DNA of 64,000 bases from MFD04580-c1 sp963702995 (GTDB lineage: Bacteria; Planctomycetota; Phycisphaerae; Tepidisphaerales; Tepidisphaeraceae), in assembly GCA_963702995.1 (NCBI GenBank), contig OY969783.1, positions 434,001 through 498,000 of the forward strand, in the 5' to 3' direction. A program made the translations under genes and the position numbers. Positions 47,117-57,533 of this stretch are shown here, piece by piece (position 1 is the stretch's first letter; each line of letters begins with the position of its first letter). The notes under the pieces were generated by a model. It was not told where the DNA came from and did no database searches. It was given only the letters and a program-made list of their open reading frames with translations.

Positions 47117-48532
47117 ATGAGCCTCATCTTCTACGCCATGCGAACTTCAGGCGCGCTTACAAGCTTCGACCAGATTCTGGAGTTTGCGGCGATACGCACC
47201 GATGCCGATTTCACTGAAATCGAGCGATTTGACGCTCACTCACGTGTACTCCCTCACGTTGTGCCATCACCCAGAGCCGTCTTTGACGCGCAGATGTCCA
47301 TCTCCCGCCTCACCGATTCATCACTGCCGTCGCATTATCAGATGGTGCGAATCATCCGGGAAAAACTCACGGCGTGGAGTCCATCCACATTCGTGGGGTT
47401 CAATTCTCTTGCCGTGGATGAACACTTTCTGCGGCAATCCCTCTACCAGACTCTCCACCCACCCTATTTGACGAATTGCCACGGCAACACGCGTGCGGAC
47501 GTGGCCAAAGTGGTCCAGACCTCGCTATTGTTCGCCCCTGGCGCTCTGGCGATTCCTCGGGGATCGGACGGGGAATTGGCGATCGAGTTGTCTAAAGTGG
47601 CATCCGCCAACGGAATTTCTTGCAATAATGCTTGCACAGCCCTCAAGGCCGTCGAGGCAATCATCAACCTCGCGCAACAGCTGAACACGCACGCGCCGGA
47701 CCTGTGGTCTACCGCCATGCGATTTAGCCAGAAGAACGCGGTTGTCGATTTCATCGAGAACGAACCAATATTCTCGCTATCAGATTTCTTCTACGGTAAG
47801 CCGTATTCGTGGCTCGTCAGCTTGATTGGCAAAAATAGCGCCAATAGTTCCGAAAGATACGTCTTCAATCTTGGGGTTTCTCCCGACGAATTGGCCGAGC
47901 TATCGGATGGCGAGCTGCTGTCCCGTCTTGCAGAAACGCCAAAGCCGATCCGAAGTCTTCGGATTAACGCTGCGCCCATCTTGACGACTGAAGCAGATGC
48001 ACCCGCCAACGCGTCAGGGCGTAAACTGAACTTCACTGAACTGGAACGCCGCGCCGAAGTGCTTCGGTCCGATGCAGCCCTCTGCGAACGACTTGTCCGG
48101 TCGTTCGAGGAGATCCAACGACCAAAGGCGGCATCGTCGCATGTCGAAGAACAGATCTACGACGGATTTGCTTCAACCCACGACGCTGCGTTGATGGAAC
48201 GCTTTCACGCCCTTCCGTGGGAGCAAAGGTCAGCCGTCGTGTCTCAACTGAACGATGCACGGCTCAAGTGCCTTGGCAAGCGCCTAATACATTTCGAAAA
48301 TCCAGATGCTCTCGATGATCCGACGCGGCTACAGCACGATCGAGCGGTTGCCGAACGCCTGCTCGGGATGATTGGGAAATCGCCTTGGTTGACCCTTCCG
48401 AAAGCGATCGAGGAGATTCGACAGCTTCTGGCGTCGGCGCGCGTTCGGGATATCCCACTTCTTCGAAAGCATCATTCGCATCTGGCGGGACAGATAGAGA
48501 ATGCAAAGGCATTGATATCGGTGGGGCTCTGA
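47117..48532 (+). CDS. Exonuclease I-like protein with lost catalytic residues
   Basis: The 471-residue protein aligns along its length with SbcB/ExoI. ExoI FHDYETFG is FYAMRTSG here, so the first Asp and Glu of the DEDD site are Ala and Arg. QILEFAAIRTDADF then follows exactly as in ExoI. GFNSLAVDEHFLRQ keeps one acid. The last block reads SCNNACTALKAVEAI where ExoI has His and Asp. Nuclease activity is therefore unlikely, yet the frame is long and uninterrupted, so the protein is probably kept for another role such as DNA-end sensing. ATG 47117 has AGGAG upstream. It is third gene of the XRE/ImmA operon. Confidence 0.8.
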   Translation: MSLIFYAMRTSGALTSFDQILEFAAIRTDADFTEIERFDAHSRVLPHVVPSPRAVFDAQMSISRLTDSSLPSHYQMVRIIREKLTAWSPSTFVGFNSLAVDEHFLRQSLYQTLHPPYLTNCHGNTRADVAKVVQTSLLFAPGALAIPRGSDGELAIELSKVASANGISCNNACTALKAVEAIINLAQQLNTHAPDLWSTAMRFSQKNAVVDFIENEPIFSLSDFFYGKPYSWLVSLIGKNSANSSERYVFNLGVSPDELAELSDGELLSRLAETPKPIRSLRINAAPILTTEADAPANASGRKLNFTELERRAEVLRSDAALCERLVRSFEEIQRPKAASSHVEEQIYDGFASTHDAALMERFHALPWEQRSAVVSQLNDARLKCLGKRLIHFENPDALDDPTRLQHDRAVAERLLGMIGKSPWLTLPKAIEEIRQLLASARVRDIPLLRKHHSHLAGQIENAKALISVGL

Positions 48533-48732
48533 CATTGGACTGCTTCGCACATGAGCGAGCAAATTTGCCCACGGGCCGGGCAGGCCAATCTTGTCGCGGA
48601 TGGCCCTGAACAGTGTTCCAACAGACAACAGAAACGAGAGCCGCGAACCCACGCTCACAACACTGTTGAGAAAACTCCACGTCCCCGCGAGCCGATCGCC
48701 TGGTAGGGACCGACCGCAGGAACGGAGCGATC

Positions 48733-49189
48733 ATGAAATCATACAAGGCGCAGCGAATTGTCCAGTTGACCAACCAGTTGGCTGAAACCCTCATGACGGC
48801 GGCGATCTGCGCAGGAAATCCGCTCGGAAATTCACGACGAACTCGACGCGCAGACGATCGGGCCCAACGCAAGCCAATCGCTATCTGGCAACGGCCACTC
48901 ATCGCGGCCATTGCTGGACCAGTCCACGCTGTCGGTGATCTGGAACGGAAAATCCCTTCATCTTGGCCACACCCGGGCGTTCTGGTTGCTCGACCGTCTC
49001 AGCCGACACCCGAATCAGTATGTCCCGCATCTGGACCTGCTCCGAGACGTTTGGGACAACGAGGATCTGGCTTCCGGCACGATCCGAAGCGTCGTGCGGC
49101 ATCTGAAGCGCCAACTTGAAGAAGCTGGCATGGTGGACCTGGCCGCCGCTATCCGCGGTCACAAAGGCCGCTACATCCTCGATCTGTAG
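48733..49189 (+). CDS. Winged-helix (Trans_reg_C-like) protein, frameshifted near 48806
   Basis: ATG 48733 has GGAG seven bases upstream and begins MKSYKAQRIVQLTNQLAETL. A frame change near 48806 leads into EIRSEIHDELDAQTIGPNAS. The C-terminal winged-helix domain follows: LSVIWNGKSLHLGHTRAFWLL, HLDLLRDVWDNEDLASGTIRS and VRHLKRQLEEAG..GHKGRYIL, as in OmpR-type effector domains. There is no receiver domain. It precedes a recombinase/ParB cassette on the same strand and may regulate it. Confidence 0.65.
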
Positions 49190-49333
49190 CCTGTCCGCCC
49201 CATTGCACGCAAATTGCACAGCGGTACCCCGCGCACTTGCACAGCAGCAGCGCATAGTGCCGTCATGCTGCTTGCGGACCATCGTCGTCTGATGGCCGCA
49301 TCTGCAGGAAACGCTCAAGCTCGTGAGTAGCTG

Positions 49334-50854
49334 ATGGACCCGACGGCACGTTCCAATCAGAAGTCATGGTGGGCCAAGGAGACGCCGGCCGAGCCCGCGC
49401 TCCCCAGCCTGCGCGCCGTCGCCTATTACCGCCACTCGGCTAAGGACCGCCAGGAGAATTCCGTCGCGATCCAGCAGGAACAGGTGCAGCAGTGGGCCCG
49501 CGAGAACGGCGTGGAGATCATTCACGAGTTCGCCGATCGGGGGAAGTCGGGCCTCACCGCCGAGGGGCGTCACGCCTTTAACGACATGATGGAGAACTGG
49601 GTTCGGGGCCGCAGCGACTTTGATTTCATCCTCTGCCTGGATGTCAGCCGCTGGGGACGATTTCAGGACATCGATCTGTCGGCCACCTACAGCGCCGAGT
49701 GCAAACGCCACGGCAAGGAAGTGATCTATACCGTTCACGGCAAGCCGAAGAAAAATGATCAGCTCTATCAGATCTACGTCCAGTTCGAGCGCTTTCGCGC
49801 TGCTCAATACAGCCGGGAACTCAGCGACAAGGTTCTCCGGGGATGCATCAAGATCGCGCAGCAGGGATACTGGGCGGGAGGCAAGCCGCCGTATGGCTTC
49901 GGGCGATTGCTTCTCGACGAAGCCAGAAACCCAGTGCAGCTTCTCGATGCCGGCCAGCGCAAGAGCATCCAGAATCAGCGCGTCACGCTTGCGCCCGGTG
50001 ACGCGCACCAAGTCGCCACCGTCAAGCGGATCTTCCACGAGTTTGCGGGCGGGAATCTCGATACCCGACAGATCGCCGAGGGGCTCAACCGGGACGGCAT
50101 CGTCTCACCGGGCGGCGGGCTATGGGCTGCCGGAAAAGTCCGGCGCATTCTGATCAACGAGCTGTATGTCGGCACACTCGTTTACAACAAGACGACGCAG
50201 AAGCTCAAGACGCCAACGCGCCACAACCCCAAGGGAGAATGGGTCCGCACCGGCGACGCGTTTGATCCGATCGTCCAGCGGACGATCTTCGATCAGGCCC
50301 AGCAGGTGCTCGCGGCGGCATCGCTGCGATACACCCCCCCAAAGATGGTCGAACGGATTTCGCTGCTGTTCCAGCAGCATGGGTTCTTTCGACCTTCCCT
50401 GGTCGACGCCGATGAAGCCGCTCCCTCCCCTGCGACCTACTCCAAGCATTTCGGGTCGCTCGATCTCGCCTACCAGCAGGTTTTCGGCGTTGCGCTGGGT
50501 CAGGTCCGGGCCGAGGTGGAATCACTGGTCCGCGGGCTCGTCCCCGAGGTCGAGTCTTACGACGACTTCCTCGTGGTCAATCGCAAGTTCACGGTGCTCA
50601 TCCAACCTTCCGTGCCCGTTCAACATGGCTACAGCCAGTATTGGTATTTCAGGCCGGACCTGCGAGGTGCAGTTGACATCACGCTCGGCGTCCCGATCTC
50701 CGGCCCGACGGCTCCGCAGATTCTGGGCTATCTGGCGCTGCCACGGCTGATGGTCCGACGAGGTGGGATTCGGTTGTTCGGATCGTCTGAGTCCCGGCTG
50801 GACATGTACGGGCACACAGGCCTTGAAGTCATCTTCGAGTTGGCGAGGTCATAA
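49334..50854 (+). CDS. Large serine recombinase
   Basis: This 506-residue protein is a serine recombinase. The resolvase-like catalytic domain shows AVAYYRHSAKDRQENSVAIQ with the nucleophile Ser, FADRGKSGLTAEGRHAF and FDFILCLDVSRWGRF. The recombinase domain has IAQQGYWAGGKPPYGFGRLLLDE, DTRQIAEGLNRDGIVSPGGG and INELYVGTLVYNK. The usual long zinc-ribbon and coiled-coil region is replaced by a HGFFRPSLVDADEAAPSPATYSKHF-type helical tail and a beta-rich end. The stop and the following ATG overlap as TAATG. Integration or inversion of the island is a reasonable role. Confidence 0.85.
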   Translation: MDPTARSNQKSWWAKETPAEPALPSLRAVAYYRHSAKDRQENSVAIQQEQVQQWARENGVEIIHEFADRGKSGLTAEGRHAFNDMMENWVRGRSDFDFILCLDVSRWGRFQDIDLSATYSAECKRHGKEVIYTVHGKPKKNDQLYQIYVQFERFRAAQYSRELSDKVLRGCIKIAQQGYWAGGKPPYGFGRLLLDEARNPVQLLDAGQRKSIQNQRVTLAPGDAHQVATVKRIFHEFAGGNLDTRQIAEGLNRDGIVSPGGGLWAAGKVRRILINELYVGTLVYNKTTQKLKTPTRHNPKGEWVRTGDAFDPIVQRTIFDQAQQVLAAASLRYTPPKMVERISLLFQQHGFFRPSLVDADEAAPSPATYSKHFGSLDLAYQQVFGVALGQVRAEVESLVRGLVPEVESYDDFLVVNRKFTVLIQPSVPVQHGYSQYWYFRPDLRGAVDITLGVPISGPTAPQILGYLALPRLMVRRGGIRLFGSSESRLDMYGHTGLEVIFELARS

Positions 50855-51747
50855 TGGAAAGCACACCCATCACGCTCATGAAAGACCGGCGGCGCGAGAT
50901 GATCCCGATCGACAAGATCAAGGTCATTAACTCCCGCACCCGCGACGAAGGGCAGTTCGCCCTCAATGTCCAGAGCATCGGCGCCATCGGGCAGATCAAG
51001 GACATCCGGGTCAACGACAAGTTCCTGGCGAAGGACGGGCACTACGAGTTGATCTGCGGCGAGGGACGGCTCATCGCGCAGAAGCGGCTCGGGAAGACCG
51101 TGATCCGCGCCGAGATTGTGACGTGCACCCGTAAACAGGCGTATCTGGAATCGCTGGTCGAGAACCTGGCACGGAGCCGGCCGGGGACCATGGAATTTGC
51201 CCGTGAGCTGAAGAATCTTCATGACGAAGGGTGGGATCACGACCGGATCGCGAAAGTCGCCTGCCGATCGGCAGAGTACATCCGACAATACATCCGCCTC
51301 GTGGAGGGCGGAGAGGAGCGATTGATCCACGGGGTGGAACAGGACATCTTCCCGATCTCCTTTGCGCTGCTGGTTGCCCAGTCGGATGACGCCGGCATCC
51401 AGAATGTTCTGATGGACGCTTTCGATCAGGGGATCGTCAACTGCCAGAACTTCGCCAGGGCCCGGGCGATCATCAACGCACGCGGGGATCATCGTAAACG
51501 CAAAAGCGATCGCGGGGCCAATGGCGCCTACACCGTCGCCGCGCTGACCAGTGACATCGCCAGCGCCACCCAGGAGAAAGACTCCTATGTGCGCGAGGTG
51601 CAGGGGAAGGAGAATCGACTGTTCATGCTGCTGGACGGTCTGGCCGCGCTCTGGAAGGACGCAGCACTGCTGGAACTACTCAACGCTGAGGGACTCGGCA
51701 CGCGCCCCCAACTATCCGGAAGCTACAGCGTCGGCTCTGCCAACTGA
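50854..51747 (+). CDS. ParB N-terminal domain protein
   Basis: The 297-residue protein has a ParB-like nuclease/CTPase-type fold: IPIDKIKVINSRTRDEGQFA, YELICGEGRLIAQKRLGKTVIRA and LESLVENLARSRPGTMEFA, the ENLxR motif being a hallmark. An HTH region follows (DRIAKVACRSAEYIRQYIRLV). Start overlaps the recombinase stop by TAATG, so translation is coupled. No ParA partner is near, which makes partition unlikely. It is probably a DNA-binding accessory factor of the recombinase. Confidence 0.85.
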   Translation: MESTPITLMKDRRREMIPIDKIKVINSRTRDEGQFALNVQSIGAIGQIKDIRVNDKFLAKDGHYELICGEGRLIAQKRLGKTVIRAEIVTCTRKQAYLESLVENLARSRPGTMEFARELKNLHDEGWDHDRIAKVACRSAEYIRQYIRLVEGGEERLIHGVEQDIFPISFALLVAQSDDAGIQNVLMDAFDQGIVNCQNFARARAIINARGDHRKRKSDRGANGAYTVAALTSDIASATQEKDSYVREVQGKENRLFMLLDGLAALWKDAALLELLNAEGLGTRPQLSGSYSVGSAN

Positions 51748-51782
51748 TCAATTTGAGCTTCTTGGTTCAAGGAGAAGGATCT

Positions 51783-52619
51783 ATGGACGGCTCTGAGGCG
51801 TTGGATATTCCAATCATCCGGCTGCGGCCACTGCGAGACCGGAAGGTCACCCGGCGCGAGTATGAACGGATTCTGGCCAGCATCAAGGCGATCGGGCTCA
51901 TCGAACCGCTGATCGTCTTTCCCGACGGGCAGGACTATGTCATCCTCGATGGGGTCCAGCGCTATCGGGCGCTGCTCGAGCTGGGGATCGAAGTTGTTCC
52001 CTGCATCGTCGGCGGCCAGCGCGAAGCGTTCACCGGCAATCGGATGGTCAACCGTGTTTCTCCGATCCAAGAGAACCGGATGATCGAGAAATCGCTGGAG
52101 GAACTGGACGAGCAGACGATCGCTTCCGCCCTGGGAATCGCCGGGATCGGCCACCGGCTCAAGAAGACGCTGTTGAAGCAGCTGCACGCCGATGTCGCCG
52201 CAGCGTTCGACCAGGGCAAGATCACGCGGTCCTGTGCCCGGGAGCTGACGCGCGTGAAGGTCCAGCGCCAGAAGGAAATCCTGACCGCGATGGAAAGCTA
52301 CAAGGATTTCGGGATCGCGTTCGCCCGCGCGCTGATTCTCAAGACCCCGGCACCCCTGCGCGAAGGCGGGAAGCGGAAGAACGATCCGTGGGACCGATCT
52401 TCGCAGCGGAAGAGCGATCTGCTCAAGCAGCTCACCGAGGCCGAGCAGAAGCATGACTTCTACTCGCGGCTGTACAAGCAATACACGATCGATCTGCTCC
52501 GAGTGGCGATCTTCGCCCGCTCCCTGCTGACCAATTCCAAAGTTCGATCATATCTCGACCAGCACCATCCCCAGACCGTGGGGCGATTCGAATCGGTCAT
52601 CGCCGAGGCGAGGGGATAG
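51783..52619 (+). CDS. ParB/RepB-like protein (RepB C-terminal domain type)
   Basis: At 278 residues this is a second ParB-family protein. It carries RLRPLRDRKVTRREYERILAS, IKAIGLIEPLIVFPDGQDYVIL, DGVQRYRALLELGIEVVPC and then a RepB-like helical half (QENRMIEKSLEELDEQTIASALG). AAGGAGAAGGA lies just before ATG 51783, which fixes the start. Proteins annotated 'plasmid partitioning RepB C-terminal' often follow serine recombinases in planctomycetes and proteobacteria. No ParA or plasmid origin is present, so a non-partition role with the recombinase is inferred. Confidence 0.82.
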   Translation: MDGSEALDIPIIRLRPLRDRKVTRREYERILASIKAIGLIEPLIVFPDGQDYVILDGVQRYRALLELGIEVVPCIVGGQREAFTGNRMVNRVSPIQENRMIEKSLEELDEQTIASALGIAGIGHRLKKTLLKQLHADVAAAFDQGKITRSCARELTRVKVQRQKEILTAMESYKDFGIAFARALILKTPAPLREGGKRKNDPWDRSSQRKSDLLKQLTEAEQKHDFYSRLYKQYTIDLLRVAIFARSLLTNSKVRSYLDQHHPQTVGRFESVIAEARG

Positions 52620-52622
52620 ACC

Positions 52623-53583
52623 ATGGCAAAGTGGACGCGCGACATGATCGTTCGGATCCTCCTGGAACGAGAGAAGGCCGGCCGGCCGCTCAAGATGGGA
52701 CGCGACGACGGCATCAGCACCGCGCTCTATCAGGCGGGCAAGCGCGTTTTTGGTTCTTGGCCCAATGCACTCAGCTGCTGCCGGGGTGACGATCGCCACG
52801 AATCGATCACCGGATCGATGGTCCCCGGGGCGAATACTCGGAATCATCCGGTCACTGGCGCGCCGCAGAAAGCCCATGCTTTCAGACGAGGTGAGACGCC
52901 GGCATGGGCCGCTCGTTGCTGCCGCCCGCCGTCGCTTTGGGTCGTGGTCAAAAGCAGTAATCGCAGCCGGAGTGGACCCCGCACGGTTACAGCGGTCGTT
53001 ATCTTGGTCCCGAGAAAGGATCATTGAATCGATCCTGACACGAGCGCTAAACAACGAGCCGTTGGCCAGCCGCAGCGTGAGGCCCCGGTCGCTTGCCGAT
53101 GCGGGGGTAAGACATTTTGGGTCCTGGCATAAAGCCCTGATCGCGGCTGGACTTGATCCAGACCGTTACTCCAAGCACGGGGCGATGGGACCAGTGTCTG
53201 CGGAGTTTGCAGGTAGTCACACAACTCGCGGGGATGACACGACTTTGTCGTCCCTACCGGACACCCCCGCAGCATCGGTCGCCGACGGAGCACAAATATT
53301 CACGACGGCCGGCCGGGGCGTGCGCCGTTGGTGCGACCAGGCGGTGATCGACGCCATCCGTCAGCGGCTCGCCGAGAAAAGGGCGATGAACGCCAAGTCG
53401 GTCTACCGGGAAGATCGGCCACTGTACCGGGCGGCGACCCGACGCCATCGCAACTGGTCCAATGCGTTGCGTGCCGCAGGCCTGGATCCCGACGAGTTTC
53501 GCAAGCACAAGGTGGGCTCTGCCAACGGGCTTGGAACTTCTACGCCGATCGCACCGTCAGATGCCAATCCGAAACCCGATTAA
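52623..53583 (+). CDS. Homing-endonuclease-associated repeat protein, frameshifted near 52777
   Basis: Four copies of the HNH-associated repeat are visible, each with an F/HGSW or RNW core and AG.DP end: VFGSWPNALS, RFGSWSKAVIAAGVDPARLQ, HFGSWHKALIAAGLDPDRY and HRNWSNALRAAGLDPDEF. One missing base near 52777 breaks the first repeat; the other frame runs on to TAA 53581. No HNH catalytic motif is seen, so it is likely a DNA-binding partner rather than a nuclease. It is the last gene of the recombinase/ParB cassette, three bases after the RepB-like gene, and converges on the RecD-like gene. Confidence 0.75.
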
Positions 53584-53609
53584 TCGCATCAGCCCTATCG
53601 CTCTCGCGC

Positions 53610-56600
53610 TCAGGGCAAGATGCGGTCGCGAATGAGTTGCTCAATCTTCTTGCTGTCGAAGCCACCCTCCTCATCGGTTTCGATCAACTTGGTCGAAAGC
53701 CCCTGCTTGGCGTACCAATCCTTCCGCCGTTTCACCGTGGCATCGTATTGTGGATCGCCAAGTTTCCCCCAGTGTTCCCAATAGAGGACATCGGGCCCAT
53801 CGGGTGTTTCAACAGGGATGGTGAAATCGGGACGGCGAGGCGTGCCGTCGGCGCCGATCAGCAGGCGCTCGTAATGGTACGGGACCTTGTTCTTCTCCAG
53901 CAGGTTGGCGATCAGCGCCTCGGATTTGGACGCGACCAGATCGTCACGGATCGTGCGGATGATCCGCTTTTCCGGCCGCCACTCGTCGAGGTCGGGCGGG
54001 GCCTGCTTCACTGAGTACAGGCAGGTGTTTCGTCGCAGGTAGGCCGATGCCCCGCGCCACAGCCCGGCCACGAGGGGTTCCACATCGCCGGGTTGGCCTT
54101 GCACCAGCAGATAGAGCCGTTTGGTGAACCGCGTGAGGGCGGTGTAAAGCAGTTCGCGGGAGACCATGCTGAGCTGCTTTTCCTTCGGCAGCACCACGAT
54201 CACGCCGCCGAAGTCGGAACCTTGAGACTTGTGAACCGACATCGCGTAGCCGAGGTCGAGGAACTCTTCGGCCCACTGGCCATCGACCTGCACGGAAATC
54301 TTTGGCGATGTCTCAAATCGGACCCGGCCGAATTTCTCACCGTCGCGGTCGCGATCAACGGTCATCACGCGGCCCAGCTCCCCGTTGGCCACGTAGAAGT
54401 CAACGAAGTTCGCCCCGTCGGACGCAACCCTATCCTTCTTTTTCACCCGCCTATTGCGAATCTGAAGAACTTTGTCGCGACAGATGTACTGCCTGCCCGA
54501 CTGTTTGCCCAATTTGAGGGTCTTCCAGTTGGACATGAGCCGTCCGCGGAGCAGGGATTGAACCAACGTGTTGATCCCGTCCGAACCGAAGTAACTGCCG
54601 CGGTACGGGGACAGAATCTCGAAGGCGTCCAGGCGAGCGGCATCCGCGTCTCCGTCCAGGTTGTGCAGCAGGTCAAACGCGACCCAAGGCTGCGACGGGT
54701 TCCATTTTTCGGTCGATCCGTCAAGCGCCAGAAGCTCCGTCACGGCGTCCGCGACCAGTGCGGTAATCGCGCCGGGCAGATCGTGCTCATCCTTGAAAAA
54801 CCGCACGTCAAGATCGACTCCGACCCGGCCACCGCCGCGCAGCTCGTCAATCAATTCGTCCGCCACGATCCGATCGGCAGTCGGCGTGAACTGCTCGGCC
54901 AGACGCAACGCGGTGCTCTCGGGCGGCGAGGCGCCGCTTGCCTTCGCCTGCATGGGGCCGGTTTGGGCCAGACGGCAATTCACCGTCAGATGGCATGGCC
55001 GATGGGCGGGAATCGTGGAAGCGGCCAAGTGATCGACGATATTCTTGAACGGCGCGCCCACACCGATGGGTGGCAACTGTTGAGGATCCCCGGCAAAGAC
55101 GATGCGGCGAATGCTCCGCCAATCCAACGCCCGAACGATGGTCGCCAGAATCGTCGTGTCGAGCATGGAACATTCGTCGAGGATGACGGTGGTGGCCCCA
55201 TCGTCAATCGGTTCGCCTTCCCGCTTGACCCGGAAGGTCATTTCATCCATCCACCGGCCGAGCAGATAACTGTGAATGGTCCGTGGCTCCAGATCGATGC
55301 TCGCGATCTCGTTGATCTTGCGGCGCAATCGAACCGCCGCCTTGCCCGTCGGGGTCAGGAGGACGAATTTCTCTTTGCCGTTTCGAGCGCGGAGGCCTTT
55401 GATCAAGGTCGCCAGCACCGTGGTTTTTCCAGTGCCGGCGCCCCCTGTTAGAATGCTGATCGCTTGCGTCTCCAACCTCTGCAGCGCTTCGGCCTGCGTT
55501 GTCCGCGCGCGGTGCAGAGTGTCCGGCGGGAGGTGGTCACCCGTGTTTGGCAACTGCAAGAGCCAGTCGCCGACCGTTGGCGGGATGGGCGTACGCTGCA
55601 GCAGCTTGTTGATCCGGACCCGGATCAACTCCTCATCTTCGGCGAGCGTCTTCAGCATCCAGCTTGGCGTCGGCGCGCCCTCCACAGGCTGGAGCCGCTG
55701 GCGATAGAAGTCCAGGTCGCGCGCAAACGTGACCGGGCCAACGATTCGGGAACGCCCGACAGCTTCAGGCGGGCGATGCCCCGCATCAGATCCTCCAGTG
55801 GCAGGAAGGAGTGGCCGTCGGCGGCCGAGGCTCGAAGCTTGAGCATCACCGCTGCTCGAAGTCGTCTCTTGTCGTCGGGAACATACGCGTCGAGTCCTGG
55901 CACGGGATTACCCCCGGCAGCGCGGGCCAGATAGATGCCGTGGTCGATCCTGTGGAATGGAATACGCTCGTCGCGGTCGATCGGGTCGAACTCTTCGACG
56001 ATCAGATAGGGGTTGTCGCGGATGGCAGCAGGGTCGGAGTTCAGGCCCGCCGCAGTGCGAACTGCTTCAGTGACCAGGCCATCTCCGGCCACGAGCCGCA
56101 CTTGTTCGGTCGTGATCTCAAAGAGGCACAGGCGATCCAAGAGCAGCTCTCGAACTTCCGGTCGCAAGAGCTGTAGCGTGTTCCGCACCGTTTCGTACCC
56201 GCGCACGGCTTCGGGCGTCTCGGCCAGCTTCGGGTCGGCGATGCGATCAAGCACATGTTGACGGGGATTTCCAATCCCCTTCGCGTACAGGCAGCGTTCC
56301 GCGTAGAGGATCGCGTTGGTGAATCCCAGCGCTTCCAGAACGGGCCCCAGGCCGGGAAAAATTCCGCGGTCATGCAGAACCGCGTCCATTGCCTTGTTGA
56401 TCCAGGCGATCTGGCGTTCCCAGTCCCAGTTGACCTGCTTGGCGTCTCGGCCACGCTCCAGCGCGGCCAGCATGGAACGGAGCAACATGGCCGCCTCGTC
56501 ATCGGTGAACGCGCGACAGACGTATTTGAAGTGCTGGGCGATGTCATCCCCTACCTCGACGACGACGTCAGAAGGGTCCAGCCCGTGCTTGAGGTAAAGT

Positions 56601-57293
56601 TCGTAGGGAATCCGGGCGCCCCGACCGTCATCAAATCCGTGGCTGACGAAGCGGTTCCACACCATGCTGCCGTAGATTCGTTCCTTGTCTGGGTCAATTT
56701 CCTCCCAGTGCTGCTGTGATGAGATCTGATCGATTTCGGCGGCACCGACCAGGACATACTTCCGCCGCTCCGAGTTCAGTGGATTGTCATAGTTGAGGTA
56801 GAAGAAGACCAGAGACCGCTTGGGCTTGAACTGCCCAAAGAAGTCCTCGATGTTGGAAACTGCTTCGTCGGGCGTGAATCGCTCCACGAATTCATCGGGA
56901 GTGCCTTCTGCCGCATCTTCTGCGCGTCGAAATACCCGATCGTAGGGCCAAGTGCCGGCGGTGTAGGGAGAGATCGCTTCAGAAATCGGTCTGATCTGCA
57001 CGCGCTTGGTATTCAGAAATGACTTCGGCTCTTGAACGAACGGGATCTCTACCGTGCCACCGAATGTCTGGATCGTCCGCAAGCATGGCGGCCGGTAACC
57101 GTCGGCCGGCAGCAGTTGCAGCGGCATTCCACGAAACGCGCTCCTCCTTTTCCACCGACTTGCCTTCCCGGATGCCGTGTGCCTTGAGGCCGTATTCCCC
57201 GCTGCAAAAGACGTTCGCCGCCGGATTATCGCAGACGTGACCATCCCAACCGCGATCGTGCCAGGGCAGGCGTAGCGAAAGATGTCGTCCCAT
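53610..57293 (-). CDS. RecD-like SF1B helicase with C-terminal nuclease-like domain, two frameshifts
   Basis: About 1,227 residues. ATG 57293 follows GGAGGTTG and starts MGRHLSLRLPWHDRGWDG. The N-terminal motif WHDxGWDGxVCxNPxxNxxC is conserved in related island helicases. The frame breaks near 57100 (to YRPPCLRTIQTFGGTVEIPF) and near 55740 (to FARDLDFYRQRLQPVEG). The helicase core shows Walker A TGGAGTGKTTV, DEAD-like VILDECSML, GDPQQLPPIG, SVHKSQGSDF and LLYTALTRFTKRL. The C-terminal YERLLIGADGTPRRPDFTIPVE and VLYWEHWGKLGDPQYD fit a PD-(D/E)xK nuclease. It is divergent from the GTPase gene and probably works with it in defence or DNA processing. Confidence 0.78.
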
Positions 57294-57533
57294 GAATCAA
57301 CCTCCCGAATGACTTTTCCCATGCTATCGCCGATGTTCTCCGCCTGCACGCAGAATTGACCTTTGCATCCTTCACAAAACTTAGATTGACAGAGGGTTGC
57401 ATCGCGGCGTCTTGGACCAACAGGGGGGCCCGGGTTACAATCCTCGCGCCGGATTGAGCCTGATGGACCCGTAGCGTTCTCCCGCCATTGCTGAGCAGTA
57501 CCTCCAGGGGCGGGATCTGCAAGGAGATGCTGT
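57294..57533. promoter_or_regulatory. Divergent intergenic region between RecD-like and dynamin-like genes
   Basis: 240 bases lie between two divergent starts. GGAGGTTG (reverse) and AAGGAGATG (forward) are good ribosome binding sites at the edges. An AT-richer patch with TTGACC near 57357 lies in the middle and may hold promoters. No clear operator palindrome was found. Confidence 0.4.

Noticed and set aside
50854..52619. Plasmid partition locus (ParAB with origin)
   Set aside because: Two ParB/RepB-like genes are present but no ParA, iterons or replication initiator; they are coupled to a recombinase.
54093..55451. 452-codon open frame antisense to the RecD-like gene
   Set aside because: It is a GC-rich shadow: the opposite strand carries all helicase motifs, and this frame has no family features.
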